A stretch of 64,000 bases of DNA from Streptomyces sp. GESEQ-4 (GCF_017948455.1 NZ_JAFFSU010000005.1:310001-374000); one strand, 5' to 3'; positions 27,479 to 37,165 are shown, numbered from the stretch's first letter. A program made the numbers and translations. Notes: a model not told the origin generated them from the sequence alone.

Positions 27479-28315
27479 ATGACGAGCCGCGAGGACGAGA
27501 GGCTGGCGCAGGCCGCCGTGACCGCGCTGACCGGACAACTGGCGCTCGCTCCCAAGCCCGGCCTGCCCGACCCGCGTGACCTGGGCGCCCGCGCCACGCG
27601 CCAGGACCACCGTGCCCTGCGCTGGTCGGCCAAGGCGCTGGCGCCCGGCCTCGCGGCGATGGCCGCGGCGGCCCGCCGCACCGGCGAGCCCACGCCCGGA
27701 CTCCGTGCCGAACTGGGCGCGATCGGGCGCGGCACCGAGCACTCGGTGGGCCTCGCGGGCGGCGGCCACCGCGGTGCCCTGTGGGCGCTCGGCCTGCTGG
27801 TAGCGGCGGCCGCCCTGGCTCCCGGGGCCGGCGCGCGCGACGTGGCCGCGACCGCCAAGCGCCTCGCCGCCCACCCCGACAAGCGCGCCCCGCGCAGGCC
27901 CTCCCGGGGCTCCTCGGTGTCCGCCAAGTACGGCGCCGCGGGCGCCCGTGGCGAGGCCCGCGCCGGGTTCCCGCACGTACGGCGGGCGTTGGACGCGCTC
28001 ACCACGGCCCGCTCGGCCGGCGCCACGGAGGGCGAGGCCCAGCTCGACGCCCTGCTCACCGTGATGTCCACCCTCCAGGACACCGAGCTGCTGTACACGG
28101 CGGGCCCGCTGGGACTGCGCCATGTCCAGGCCGGCGCCCGCGGTGTCCTGGCGGCGGGCGGTACGGCGACGGAGGCGGGCCGCGAAGCCCTGACCGCCCT
28201 CGACGCCGACCTGCACGCGCGCGCGTGGAGCCCACGGGGGAGTGCGGGGCTGCTGGCGGGGGCGCTGTTCCTGGACTCGCTGCCGGTCAGCGCACGCGTA
28301 CCGGCAGCGGCCTGA
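27479..28315 (+). CDS. Triphosphoribosyl-dephospho-CoA synthase-like (CitG/MdcB)
   Basis: 278 aa. Family enzymes make the prosthetic-group precursor for citrate lyase or malonate decarboxylase from ATP and dephospho-CoA. Motifs: KPGLPDPRD, where most members have a charged KPGLVD...; GGGHRGALWALGLL, corresponding to the usual NTHKGA; and KYGAAGARGEARAGFP. The changed first residues of the second motif raise doubt about activity. It is 8 bp after the dioxygenase gene, with no lyase or decarboxylase nearby. Its end overlaps the convergent MFS gene by 29 bp. Confidence 0.8.
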   Translation: MTSREDERLAQAAVTALTGQLALAPKPGLPDPRDLGARATRQDHRALRWSAKALAPGLAAMAAAARRTGEPTPGLRAELGAIGRGTEHSVGLAGGGHRGALWALGLLVAAAALAPGAGARDVAATAKRLAAHPDKRAPRRPSRGSSVSAKYGAAGARGEARAGFPHVRRALDALTTARSAGATEGEAQLDALLTVMSTLQDTELLYTAGPLGLRHVQAGARGVLAAGGTATEAGREALTALDADLHARAWSPRGSAGLLAGALFLDSLPVSARVPAAA

Positions 28316-29516
28316 CGTCACGTTGCATCCGGCCGGCGGCCACCCGGGCCGCCGGCCCCATCGCATACGACGCCGCCAGCGTCACCGCGCCCAGCAGCAG
28401 CCAGCCCGCCGTCCCCCACCCCACGAGCAGCGTCGTCAGGACGAGCGGACCGGCGGTGCGGGCGACGGTCACGCCGGTGCCGAAGAAGCCCTGGTACTCA
28501 CCGACCCGGTCGGCCGGCGCGAGCTCGAACGACAGCTGCCAGGACCCCGCCGACTGCCCCATCTCGGCGACGACCTGCAGTACCGCGCCGATCACCAGGA
28601 CAGTCACGGCCACCCACGACGAAACGCCCGCCGACAGCGCGAACACCGCACACGCGGCCAGCATCACCCAGCCCGACCACCGCACCGCGCGCGTGGCCGT
28701 CGCGAGCCCCGTGATCCCGCGCGCCGTCCGCACCTGAAAGGCCATCACCGCCCCGGTGTTGAGCACGAACAGCGCTGCCACCAGCCAGGCCGGAGCATCC
28801 GTGCGCTCAGTGATCCACAGCGGTATCCCGAGGCTGAGCAAGGGCATCCGCAGCAGCAGCACGGTGTTGAGCAGCGTGACGACGGCATACGGCCGGTCAC
28901 GCAGGACCCCGAGCCGCTCGGCACGCTCCACGCGCGCGTGGGCGACGGCCGGCAGCCTCAGCAGCAGCCCCGCACACACCACGAAGCTCGCCGCGTCCAA
29001 CGCGAACACCCCGAGATACGCCGTCCTGGTCCCGGCCTGCAGCGCGAGCCCGCCAAGACCGGCGCCCACTGCCAGACCGGCGTTGAGCGTCGCCTGCAGA
29101 TGCGCCAGCAGCCCGGTCCGCTCCCCGGCGGACACCAGCCCGGCCAGCAGCGCCTGCCGGGCCGCCGCGAGCCCGGACTGCGCGGTGGCGTACGCACACG
29201 CCGCGACAACGAACGGCACAAAGCCCCGTACGACAAGGAACGACGCCACCGCGAGCCCCGTCGCCAACGCCAGCAGCACGGCCGTACCGCGCGGCCCACG
29301 CCGGTCCGCGAGCCGCCCCAGCGGTACGCCCGCCAGCGACCCCACGCCCCACGCGAGGGTGAGCCCGAGTCCCACGCGCGCGGGGTCGAGGCCGACGACA
29401 TGGGTGAAGTACAGGGCGGACGTCACGTAGAAGGCGCCGTCGCCGACCGAGTTGGTCAGCTGAGCCAGGGCCAGGACACGCTGCGGGCCTGCGGGCGGGA
29501 CGAGGGAGTTCGGCAT
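28287..29516 (-). CDS. MFS transporter
   Basis: 409 aa, about 12 membrane helices. The loop 2-3 motif GRLADRRGPRG near residue 65 is the major facilitator signature. The drug-exporter type is inferred from its operon with a MocR-like regulator. Substrate unknown. Converges with the CitG-like gene and shares 29 bp with it. Confidence 0.87.
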   Translation of the reverse strand: MPNSLVPPAGPQRVLALAQLTNSVGDGAFYVTSALYFTHVVGLDPARVGLGLTLAWGVGSLAGVPLGRLADRRGPRGTAVLLALATGLAVASFLVVRGFVPFVVAACAYATAQSGLAAARQALLAGLVSAGERTGLLAHLQATLNAGLAVGAGLGGLALQAGTRTAYLGVFALDAASFVVCAGLLLRLPAVAHARVERAERLGVLRDRPYAVVTLLNTVLLLRMPLLSLGIPLWITERTDAPAWLVAALFVLNTGAVMAFQVRTARGITGLATATRAVRWSGWVMLAACAVFALSAGVSSWVAVTVLVIGAVLQVVAEMGQSAGSWQLSFELAPADRVGEYQGFFGTGVTVARTAGPLVLTTLLVGWGTAGWLLLGAVTLAASYAMGPAARVAAGRMQRDVRPLPVRVR

Positions 29517-29585
29517 GCCGTCGACACTAGAAGTGCACTGGACCCCTCAGAAGGCCCAATCAACCGCTCGTTCAGTGGCCCAATT

Positions 29586-30923
29586 TCAGCGGTCCAGCAC
29601 CTTCCCCAACACCTCCAACGCCTCCGGATACACCCGCTCCCGAGGCGTCCCGTACCCCACGACCAGCCCCTGCGGCCGCCCCTCACCGGATGCGTGCCAG
29701 TGCTCGCCCAGATGACCGACAGCGAGCCCCGCGGCCTCCGCCCGCTCCAGGGCAGCCGCCTCGTCCTCGACCTCCACCAGAGCGTGCAACCCGGCCGCGA
29801 TCCCCCGCACGTGCCGCCGCGCCCCCAGCCGTTCCACGAGCCGGTCCCGGCGCCGCCGGTACCGCAACCGGCACGCGCGCACATGACGGTCGTACGCATG
29901 GCTGTCGATCAGCTCGGCGAGCGCCAACTGGCCGATGGACTCGGTGTGATGGTCGCTGTGCAGCTTGGTGTCGGCCACCGCGTCGACCAGGTCCGGCGGC
30001 AACACCATCCAGCCGAGCCGCAGCGCGGGCCCCAGCGTCTTGGAGGCGGTGCCCAGATAGACCACCTGCGCCGGTGCCATCCCTTGAAGGGCGCCGACCG
30101 GCTGCCGGTCGTAACGGAACTCCCCGTCGTAGTCGTCCTCGACGATCAGCGCACCACGCGCGCGTGCCCAGTCGGTGAGCGCCCGCCGCCGCTCGGGACG
30201 CAGCGTCACACCGGTCGGATACTGATGCGCCGGCGTGACGACCACGGCGGCCGCATCCCCGAACCCCTCGACGCAGGCTCCCCCTTCATCGACCGGGACG
30301 GGCACCACGCTCCCGCCGCCACGCCGCACCACCTCCCGGTGAAAGGGCAGCCCGGGATCCTCCATCCCGAAGGTCCCGCCCTCCAGCACACGCGTCAGCA
30401 GCGAGAGTCCCTGCACATACCCGGAGGTGATCACGATCCGCTCCGGCGGCGCGATGACCCCCCGCGCGCGTCCCAGGTATCCCGACAGCGCGGTCCGCAG
30501 TTCGACACGCCCTCGCGGATCCCCGTAGTCGTACGCCGCGGAGGGCGCCGTGGCGATGGCCCGCCGCAGCGCGCGCAGCCAGGCGGCAGCGGGGAACGCC
30601 CCCACATCCGGACTCCCCGGCCGCAGATCGAACAGGGGCGCACGCGCGCGTGCGGCTGCCTCCGGCGGCTCGGTGGTGGCGGAGGGCAGCGGCGCGACCT
30701 GCGTACCGGCACCTTGCCGAGCGGTGAGATACCCCTCGGCGACGAGCTGGTCGTAAGCGGCCTTCACGGTCCCCCGCGAAACCCCCAACTCAGCCGCGAG
30801 CCGCCGAGTAGCGGGCAAGGGGGCCCCAGGAGCAAGCCGCCCATCCCGAACGGCGTCACGCAGGGCACGCTCAAGTCCCGCGCGACGCCCCTCAGCAGCG
30901 ATGACTTCTAGATGCAGGTCCAC
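29586..30923 (-). CDS. MocR-family regulator (GntR HTH with aminotransferase domain)
   Basis: 445 aa. N-terminal GntR helix-turn-helix (PATRRLAAELGVSRGTVKAAYDQLV) joined to a class I aminotransferase-like domain carrying the PLP lysine in GTASKTLGPALRLG. Members such as PdxR bind PLP and control B6 or transporter genes. GTG 30923 is chosen because the earlier ATG 30956 lies inside a dispersed repeat. It precedes the MFS gene by 69 bp and probably regulates it. Confidence 0.88.
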   Translation of the reverse strand: MDLHLEVIAAEGRRAGLERALRDAVRDGRLAPGAPLPATRRLAAELGVSRGTVKAAYDQLVAEGYLTARQGAGTQVAPLPSATTEPPEAAARARAPLFDLRPGSPDVGAFPAAAWLRALRRAIATAPSAAYDYGDPRGRVELRTALSGYLGRARGVIAPPERIVITSGYVQGLSLLTRVLEGGTFGMEDPGLPFHREVVRRGGGSVVPVPVDEGGACVEGFGDAAAVVVTPAHQYPTGVTLRPERRRALTDWARARGALIVEDDYDGEFRYDRQPVGALQGMAPAQVVYLGTASKTLGPALRLGWMVLPPDLVDAVADTKLHSDHHTESIGQLALAELIDSHAYDRHVRACRLRYRRRRDRLVERLGARRHVRGIAAGLHALVEVEDEAAALERAEAAGLAVGHLGEHWHASGEGRPQGLVVGYGTPRERVYPEALEVLGKVLDR

Positions 30924-30933
30924 ACCAACCCCG

Positions 30934-31008
30934 CCAGGGGCGCGGGGCTGTGACATTTGCGGCTCCGCCGCGTGGGCGCGACCAGCCACGAACTACCCGC
31001 AGCCGAAA
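30934..31008. repeat. Streptomyces dispersed intergenic repeat
   Basis: Includes AGGGGCGCGGGGCTGTGACA, GCGGCTCCGCCGCG and GCGCGACCAGCCACG. The same blocks occur inverted at 62345-62470 and in part at 14121-14168. It fills the gap between the aminopeptidase P stop and the MocR start. Confidence 0.65.
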
Positions 31009-31009
31009 C

Positions 31010-32467
31010 TCAACCCTTGAGCCGAGCCATCCACGCCTCCACCTCATCAGACCGCCGAGGCAACCCACCCGACAGATTCCGGTTCCCACTCTCCGTCACC
31101 AGAATGTCGTCCTCGATCCGCACACCGATCCCCCGGTACTCCTCCGGCACCGTCAGGTCATCGGCCTGGAAGTACAGCCCCGGCTCAACGGTCAGACACA
31201 TCCCCGGCTCCAACGTGCCGTCGACATACGTCTCGGTCCGCGCAACCGCACAGTCATGCACGTCCAGCCCGAGCATGTGCCCCGTGCCATGCAGCGTCCA
31301 CCGCCGCTGCAGCCCCAGCTCCAGCACCCGCTCCACGGGCCCTTCGACGAGCCCCCACTCGACCAGCTTCTCGGTCAGCACCCGCTGCGCGGCGTCATGG
31401 AAGTCCCGGTACTTCGCCCCCGGCTTCACCGCCGCGATCCCGGCCTCCTGAGCCTCGTACACGGCGTCGTAGATCTTCTTCTGGATCTCGCTGAACCGCC
31501 CGTTGATCGGCAGCGTTCGCGTGACATCGGCGGTGTACAGGGTGTGCGTCTCGACGCCCGCGTCCAGCAGCAGCAGCTCACCGGAGCGCACGGGCCCGTC
31601 ATTGCGCACCCAGTGCAGCGTGCAGGCGTGCGGTCCGGCCGCGCAGATGGAGCCGTAGCCGATGTCGTTGCCCTCGACCCGCGCGCGGAGGAAGAACGTG
31701 CCCTCGATGAACCGCTCGGAGGTCGCCTCGGCCTTGTCGAGGACCTTCACCACGTCCTCGAAGCCACGCACGGTCGAGTCGACGGCCTTCTGCAGCTCGC
31801 CGATCTCGAACGCGTCCTTGACCAGCCGCGCCTCGGACAGGAAGACCCGCAGCTCCTCGTCCCGCTCGGCGGTGACCTTGTCGGTGAGCGCGGCCTCGAT
31901 GCGGGTGTCGTAGCCCCGTACGACCCGGACCGGACCCGTGGCCTCCGCCAACGCGTCCGCCAGCCCGCGCACGTCCGCGGCCGGGATGCCGTACAGCTTC
32001 TCCGCCTCGCTCAACGAGTGCCGGCGGCCGACCCACAGCTCGCCCTGGCCGGAGAGCCAGAACTCGCCGTTCTCGCGGTCGGAGCGCGGCAGGAGGTAGA
32101 GCGTCGCCTTGTGGCCGTCACCGACCGGCTCCAGGACGAGCACACCGTCCTCGGTCTGGTTACCGGTGAGATACGCGTACTCCACCGACGCGCGGAAGGG
32201 GTACTCCGTGTCGTTCGAGCGGGTCTTCAGGTTGCCCGCGGGGATCACCAGCCGCTCGCCCCGGAAACGCGCCGACAGCGCGGCACGCCGCGCGGCGGTC
32301 TCGGCGGCCTGGGCGATCGGCTCCAGGTCGCGCAGCTCCGTGTCGGCCCAGCCGGACTTCATGTTCTCGGCCAGCTCGTCGGACACGCCCGGGTACAGGC
32401 CGTTCTTCCGCTTCTTGATCGGCTTCTCGGTCTCGTCCGGGGTCTCCGGTGTGAGCTCGTCGGCCAC
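31010..32467 (-). CDS. pepP: Aminopeptidase P (Xaa-Pro aminopeptidase)
   Basis: 485 aa. Removes N-terminal residues preceding proline; two-metal enzyme. Ligand motifs: LLLDAGVETHTLYTADVTRT (two Asp), TGHMLGLDVHD (His), CLTVEPGLY (Glu) and GVRIEDDILVT (Glu). N-terminal creatinase-like domain spans 1-230. GTG 32467 is chosen since GGAGG (32474-32478 complement) is 6 bases upstream, whereas ATG 32473 abuts that site with no spacer. Confidence 0.92.
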   Translation of the reverse strand: MADELTPETPDETEKPIKKRKNGLYPGVSDELAENMKSGWADTELRDLEPIAQAAETAARRAALSARFRGERLVIPAGNLKTRSNDTEYPFRASVEYAYLTGNQTEDGVLVLEPVGDGHKATLYLLPRSDRENGEFWLSGQGELWVGRRHSLSEAEKLYGIPAADVRGLADALAEATGPVRVVRGYDTRIEAALTDKVTAERDEELRVFLSEARLVKDAFEIGELQKAVDSTVRGFEDVVKVLDKAEATSERFIEGTFFLRARVEGNDIGYGSICAAGPHACTLHWVRNDGPVRSGELLLLDAGVETHTLYTADVTRTLPINGRFSEIQKKIYDAVYEAQEAGIAAVKPGAKYRDFHDAAQRVLTEKLVEWGLVEGPVERVLELGLQRRWTLHGTGHMLGLDVHDCAVARTETYVDGTLEPGMCLTVEPGLYFQADDLTVPEEYRGIGVRIEDDILVTESGNRNLSGGLPRRSDEVEAWMARLKG

Positions 32468-32555
32468 GGTCATCCTCCTAGATACGGCACTGGACCCCCA
32501 CCATCGTACGGTCGCGAGGAAGGGGGCCCAGGGCCGGAAGACCTGTTACCGGCTG

Positions 32556-34076
32556 CTACTCGAAACGAGCGGCCAGTAGTACGACGTCCTCCGCGGAGTC
32601 CGTTTCGTCCCGCCCGTCCGGCAGTACGGTCCGCAGGATGTGGTCGGCGATCGCGGCCGGATCCCGGCGCAAGCTCCGGGGTACGCCGGCCGCCGCGGCG
32701 TGCAGCCGGGCGAAGGCGCGGTCGGTGGGGTCGCCGGTGCGGTGCAGCAGCCCGTCGGTGTACAGCAGCACCGTCTCCCCGGCTCCCACCTCCAGTTCCA
32801 CGCTGGGCGCCTCCCAGCAGGCGAGCATCCCCAGCGGCGCGGACACGGACGTCTCCACGAACTCCGTGCGCCGCTCACCGATCAGCAGCGGCGGGGTGTG
32901 TCCCGCGCCGGCCAGCGTGATCTTGCGCAGCGCCGGCTCGCAGTAGGCGAACAGGGCGGTGGCGGACCGGGCCGGTTCGGTCAGCCGCAGGAGCAGCTCC
33001 AGGTCGGACAGGACGGCGACGGGGTCCTCGCCCTCCATCACGGCGTACGCCCGCAGGGAAGCCCGCAGCCGGCCCATCGCGGCGACGGCGCTGGGTCCTG
33101 AGCCGGTCACCGAGCCCACGGCCAGGCCGAGCGCGGCGTCCGGCAGCGGCAGCGCGTCGTACCAGTCGCCGCCCCCGCGCGGGCCGGTGCGGTGCCGGAC
33201 GGCGAGCTGCATGCCGGCCACCCGCGGCAGCCGTGAGGGGAGCAGTTCCTCGGCCATCGTCGCCATGCACGCGCGCGTGCGCTCGACTTCGAGCAGCCGG
33301 GCCAGGTGCTCGGTGGCGTAGCGGACGTACAGACCGACGAGGTGGCGCTGCCGCTCTACCGGCTCGGCGGGCTCGTCGTAGAGCCATACGGCGGCACCGA
33401 GGCGGCCGGCGGCGGACGTGGACAGGGGGAGCGTGTAGCTGGCGGCGTAGCCGAGGCGCGCGGCGACCTCGCGGTGCCGGGGGTCGAGGCCGTCCTCGGC
33501 GAACAGATCGGGCTGGACGATGCCGTCCTCGGTGCCGGGCAGACCGTCGAGAATCCGGCCGAAGGGCATCGCGCCGCGCGGCACGGTCTCGATGTGGCCG
33601 AGATCGGCTCGCGCCAGGCCGAGGCCGATGGTCGTGTCCGGTCCCAGCCCGTCGCCGGGCTCCAACGCGACGAGACCGCGCCGGGCGCCCACGAGGGCGG
33701 CTCCGGCGCGCAGCACTTCCTGGAGGGCGTCCGCCAGTGCGGCTGTGCGGGCCAGACGTTCGGTGAGTTCGTGGAGAGTCGTGAGGTCGGAGACCCAGCC
33801 GGCCAGGCGGTCCTGGAGCAGTGCGCCGGGCGCGTTCGGGGCGGGGACGGCTGGGCCGGCCGCGTTTTCGGAGGCCGCGGGCGCGGGCGCGACAGTGTGT
33901 GCGGGCGACGGAACCGTTGTATCGATTCCAGCCACTTTCGGAGCGTGAGGGGCGTTCATGGTGTCCGGCTTTCCGACCGGTGCGTATTGCTCGATAGCAT
34001 CGCAAACCCCCATGTCATTCTGCGCCGCTAGCAGTGTCTCCACATGTACACGCACTCGTGAGGGGATGTCCAGCAT
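32556..34076 (-). CDS. GAF-domain PP2C/SpoIIE serine phosphatase
   Basis: 506 aa. Residues about 80-265 are a GAF sensor; about 280-505 are an SpoIIE/RsbU phosphatase with GPRGGGDWYDALPL (metal Asp), AGAGHTPPLL, and VLLYTDGLLHR. These enzymes dephosphorylate anti-sigma antagonists. No STAS partner is beside it, but HATPase genes at 24273 and 37166 in the same region could be counterparts. The N-terminus is Ala/Pro-rich and disordered. Confidence 0.88.
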   Translation of the reverse strand: MLDIPSRVRVHVETLLAAQNDMGVCDAIEQYAPVGKPDTMNAPHAPKVAGIDTTVPSPAHTVAPAPAASENAAGPAVPAPNAPGALLQDRLAGWVSDLTTLHELTERLARTAALADALQEVLRAGAALVGARRGLVALEPGDGLGPDTTIGLGLARADLGHIETVPRGAMPFGRILDGLPGTEDGIVQPDLFAEDGLDPRHREVAARLGYAASYTLPLSTSAAGRLGAAVWLYDEPAEPVERQRHLVGLYVRYATEHLARLLEVERTRACMATMAEELLPSRLPRVAGMQLAVRHRTGPRGGGDWYDALPLPDAALGLAVGSVTGSGPSAVAAMGRLRASLRAYAVMEGEDPVAVLSDLELLLRLTEPARSATALFAYCEPALRKITLAGAGHTPPLLIGERRTEFVETSVSAPLGMLACWEAPSVELEVGAGETVLLYTDGLLHRTGDPTDRAFARLHAAAAGVPRSLRRDPAAIADHILRTVLPDGRDETDSAEDVVLLAARFE

Positions 34077-34566
34077 TGTCCTGCTGGGATTCCTGGTGTC
34101 CGTGGGATTTCAGTAGACCTCTTGCGTAAAAGCGAAGTTGGCTCAAAACTGCCTCGGGTAACAGCCTATTGCGGTCGACTGGCCTTGCTCCACGGAGCGT
34201 CACAGCGGTCGTGATGGGTACGTACTCGGTGAAGGCCAGGGGTGGTTGGGAATCACCCGGAACCTGGCGACGGACCCGGGCGTCTTAACCACCGACGACC
34301 GTGCCCCATCCTCCCGTGGCGGAGGCGAAGAGAAACACGCGCGACAGCAAAACGCCAGACTTCGCCACCCCACGCCACGCCCGTGCTTTTGATAGACGCA
34401 GTATGGACGAGGCTGCCGCGGAAGCTGCAACGCTCGGCCCATAGGGGTTCCCCATGCCTGGGGCTGGGGTGTGATGCGCCAATAGGTACGCACAGTGAAG
34501 TGATCGACACATGGTGTGAGTGGTCCACGGTGTTGCCAGCGGTGCAACGGAAAGGAACGAGCGCTC
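34077..34566. other. Intergenic region, divergent promoters
   Basis: About 490 bp between divergent genes. No convincing ORF, RNA or repeat is seen; it should hold both promoters. Confidence 0.5.
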
Positions 34567-35232
34567 ATGCGCGAGATCCTCGGAAGGCGACGCAGGCTCC
34601 TGTCCCAGCGCAGTGACGGGGGGCCTGACATGATCAGCGCGGCCCTGACCTTCGCGACGGAATGGCAGTGGCCCGTACTCCCGGGCGCGGCGGCAGACCC
34701 TCAGGGGCGCTCCCGCTGCGCCTGCCCGGACCCGGACTGCACGGTTCCCGGCGCACACCCCTTCGACCCCGGCCTCCTCACGGCCACCACCGACGCCCGC
34801 ATGGTGCGCTGGTGGTGGACCAACCGGCCCGCCGCGCCGATCGTCCTGGCCACCGGCGGCAAGGCTCCGTGCGCGGTCTCGCTGCCCGCCCTGCCGGCCG
34901 CCCGCGCGCTGGGCGCCCTCGACCGCATGGGCATGCGCCTCGGCCCGGTCGTGGCCTCGCCCACCCGGTGGGCGCTGCTGGTGAAGCCGTACTCCCTGGA
35001 GCAGCTGGGCGAACTGCTGTACGCCCAGGACTTCGTCCCGGGCTCGCTCCGCTTCCACGGCGAGGGCGGCTATCTGGCGCTGCCGCCGTCCGAGACCGGC
35101 CAGGGGCAGACCCGCTGGGAGCGCGCGCCGCTGCCCGGCTCGGCCTCCCCGTGGGTGCCCGACGTCGAGGCCGTGGTGGACGCCGTGGTCGAGGCGCTCA
35201 CTCGTACGGGTGTGAGCGCGCCCGAGTTGTAG
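34567..35232 (+). CDS. Degenerate Prim-Pol-like protein
   Basis: 221 aa. Matches the N-terminal layout of bifunctional DNA primase/polymerase (Prim-Pol) proteins: AALTFATEWQWPVLPG, a Cys-rich CACPDPDCTVPGAHP insert and MVRWWWTNRPAAPIVLATGG. The catalytic DxD and SGGRH motifs of active archaeo-eukaryotic primases are absent (the second position reads ASPTRWALLV). So it is probably catalytically dead and may bind DNA. AAGGA lies 9 bases before the ATG. Confidence 0.7.
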   Translation: MREILGRRRRLLSQRSDGGPDMISAALTFATEWQWPVLPGAAADPQGRSRCACPDPDCTVPGAHPFDPGLLTATTDARMVRWWWTNRPAAPIVLATGGKAPCAVSLPALPAARALGALDRMGMRLGPVVASPTRWALLVKPYSLEQLGELLYAQDFVPGSLRFHGEGGYLALPPSETGQGQTRWERAPLPGSASPWVPDVEAVVDAVVEALTRTGVSAPEL

Positions 35233-35288
35233 GGGTGTCGGGCGCGCACCGGGCCGCGTGCCCCAATCCGGTCGATATCGTCCCCTTC

Positions 35289-35822
35289 ATGAATATTCGC
35301 CTGATCGCCCTCGCGGGCGTGGTGGCATGCGCGATCGCGCTGCCACTGGCTGTTGCGTCCGCGGGGCCCGTGGGCGACCAGGACCCCGAGGCCGTACGAC
35401 CGTCCCGTCAGCCGGACGCCAAAGCGCCCTCCCCCGAACCCGTCGACGCCCCTGGGCTGCTCGGCCTCGGCCTGGCCACCGCCGCCCGCTGCGGCCCCGA
35501 ACTCACCTCGCCCGACGGCATCGAGGCACAGACCTGTGTGATGACCCAGGGTGAGGACACCTGGGCGCGCACCTACTACCGCAATGCGAGCGGGGACGCA
35601 CTGGACTCGGTGCTGAGCCTCATGGGGCCCGGTGGCCGCACCCTGCAGATCCGCTGCGCGATCGGCGCCGACGACGAGCCGGCCACCTGTGAGACGCCGC
35701 GGGAGCGGACGCGGGGCGACGTGGGTGCCTACACGGCGGTCGCGGAGTTCGCGTCCCGGGCCGGCGAGGGGCCGCTGCTGCTGCGGTCGGGGAGCAACTC
35801 CGGGGCGCCTGCGGGCGGTTGA
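35289..35822 (+). CDS. Small secreted protein
   Basis: 177 aa, function unknown. Signal peptide 1-25 (LIALAGVVACAIALPLAVASA), a Pro-rich linker, then a compact domain with cysteines in ARCGPE, AQTCVM, IRCAIG and ATCETP that could form two disulfides. It follows the Prim-Pol-like gene by 56 bp. ATG 35289 gives the signal. Confidence 0.7.
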   Translation: MNIRLIALAGVVACAIALPLAVASAGPVGDQDPEAVRPSRQPDAKAPSPEPVDAPGLLGLGLATAARCGPELTSPDGIEAQTCVMTQGEDTWARTYYRNASGDALDSVLSLMGPGGRTLQIRCAIGADDEPATCETPRERTRGDVGAYTAVAEFASRAGEGPLLLRSGSNSGAPAGG

Positions 35823-35887
35823 CGCGCCACGGGTCTTCACCCTCGCGCGCTTCTTCGCACCCCCGGCGAGGCGGCCACATGAAAAGA

Positions 35888-35925
35888 CCCGGTTGCTGGC
35901 GACGGGGGATGCACCAGCAACCGGG
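35888..35925. terminator. Hairpin terminator after small secreted protein gene
   Basis: CCCGGTTGCTGG (35888-35899) pairs perfectly with CCAGCAACCGGG (35914-35925), loop 14 nt, 65 bp past the stop. Short A and T tracts flank it, so it may work in both directions. Confidence 0.7.
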
Positions 35926-36053
35926 CTATTGGAACGGTAACAAGAGATCGGCTGTTCGCAAATTCGATCTCTCGTTTTGCTCGGCTATTCGGACACCGAC
36001 TCGCCTGCCGGAACGGGGAGTTGTGGACGGAGCCGGCCGTTCCGGCAAGGCTC

Positions 36054-36083
36054 GCTCCGGCTGACCGACCGGTCAGCCGGAGC
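36054..36083 (-). terminator. Hairpin terminator after DUF5926 gene
   Basis: GCTCCGGCTGACC (36054-36066) and GGTCAGCCGGAGC (36071-36083) form a perfect 13-bp stem with a 4-nt loop, directly beyond the stop at 36090 on the minus strand. Confidence 0.75.
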
Positions 36084-36089
36084 TGTCGG

Positions 36090-37055
36090 TCAGCTGAGCG
36101 TGACCTGCCGGTTGGTGAGGCCGCCGCGCGCGCGGCGCTCGTCGGCGGTGAGCGGAGCCTCCGTGGCCAGCGCGGTGGCGAGGCGCTCGGCGAACTCGGC
36201 GGCCGGCTTCTCGATGTCCTGCGCGGTGACCTCGCTCGGCAGGTCCCAGACCGGGACGGTGAGCCCGTGAGCACGGAAGGAGCCCACCAGCCGGGTGCCC
36301 TCCCCGAGGCTCGACCTCCCGGCCGCGTGCAGCCGCGCGAGAGCGTCCAGAAGCTGCTCCTCCGGATGCGGCATGACCCACCGCAAATGGTTCTTCTCCG
36401 GCGTCTCGCACCAGTACGCGGCATCCACGCCGGTCAGCTTCACGGTCGGGATGGCCGCCGCGTTGGCCCGCTCCAGGGAGGCGGCCACCTCCGGAGCGGC
36501 GTTGTCCGCGTCCGAGACCCAGAACTCGAAGCCCGAGTGCACCACTGGCTCGAACGGGCCTTCCGGGGCGAGCAGATCCTGCAGCCGCGGACCGTCGCCG
36601 GGCGCCCGGCGCCCCTGCACGGGCGTGCCCGGCTCGGCGGTGAGAGCGTGCTGGAGGGTGTCGGCGAGGTCGCGGCTGATGTCGCCGGACGCCGTGTCGT
36701 TCTGCAGGCCGAGCAGGACCGAGCCGTCGTCGCGGCGCAGGGCGGGCCAGGCCATCGGCAGGACCGTGGCGAGCGTGACCGACGGAACGTCCTCGGGCAG
36801 ACCGTCCTTGAGCGTCAGCTCCACGGTCGCGGCCGGGACCAGCTCACGCAGTGCCACCCAGTCGCACTCGCCCGGCAGGCCCTCGAACGGGCGCTGCACC
36901 AGCTCGGTCACCGCGTGCGCGGCGGCCCGGCCGTGGCACGCCTTGTAGCGGCGGCCGCTGCCGCATGGGCAGGGTTCACGGGCACCGACGACCGGGATCT
37001 CGGCATCTGTGAGCTGCGGCCGCGGGGCCTTCGTCTGGGGTCGCTTCTTGGCCAT
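36090..37055 (-). CDS. DUF5926 family protein with SEC-C motif
   Basis: 321 aa, function unknown. The N-terminal SEC-C zinc motif GAREPCPCGSGRRYKACHG near residues 25-43 is the same zinc finger found at the end of SecA, where it binds SecB or nucleic acid partners. The rest is a Streptomyces-conserved alpha/beta domain. ATG 37055 with AGACACGACG upstream; no strong ribosome site. Confidence 0.82.
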   Translation of the reverse strand: MAKKRPQTKAPRPQLTDAEIPVVGAREPCPCGSGRRYKACHGRAAAHAVTELVQRPFEGLPGECDWVALRELVPAATVELTLKDGLPEDVPSVTLATVLPMAWPALRRDDGSVLLGLQNDTASGDISRDLADTLQHALTAEPGTPVQGRRAPGDGPRLQDLLAPEGPFEPVVHSGFEFWVSDADNAAPEVAASLERANAAAIPTVKLTGVDAAYWCETPEKNHLRWVMPHPEEQLLDALARLHAAGRSSLGEGTRLVGSFRAHGLTVPVWDLPSEVTAQDIEKPAAEFAERLATALATEAPLTADERRARGGLTNRQVTLS

Positions 37056-37129
37056 CGTCGTGTCTCCCGGTTACGGCTCGTGTCGTACGGCGGGAGCCTA
37101 GCCGTTCACACCACTGCCGACGGGAACCC

Positions 37130-37138
37130 TGTGGACAA
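37130..37138 (-). other. Single DnaA box
   Basis: TTGTCCACA on the minus strand, a perfect match, between the DUF5926 and HATPase genes. A lone box may be chance. Confidence 0.3.
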
Positions 37139-37165
37139 CGTGGCCGACCCGGTGCGACGGGGGCT

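Noticed and set aside
28242..30911. 889-aa plus-strand ORF
   Set aside because: Complement of the MFS and MocR genes; Arg/His/Pro/Gln-rich shadow typical of high-GC DNA.
34242..34616. ORFs in the intergenic gap before the Prim-Pol-like gene
   Set aside because: No ribosome site, overlapping frames on both strands and poor codon-position bias.
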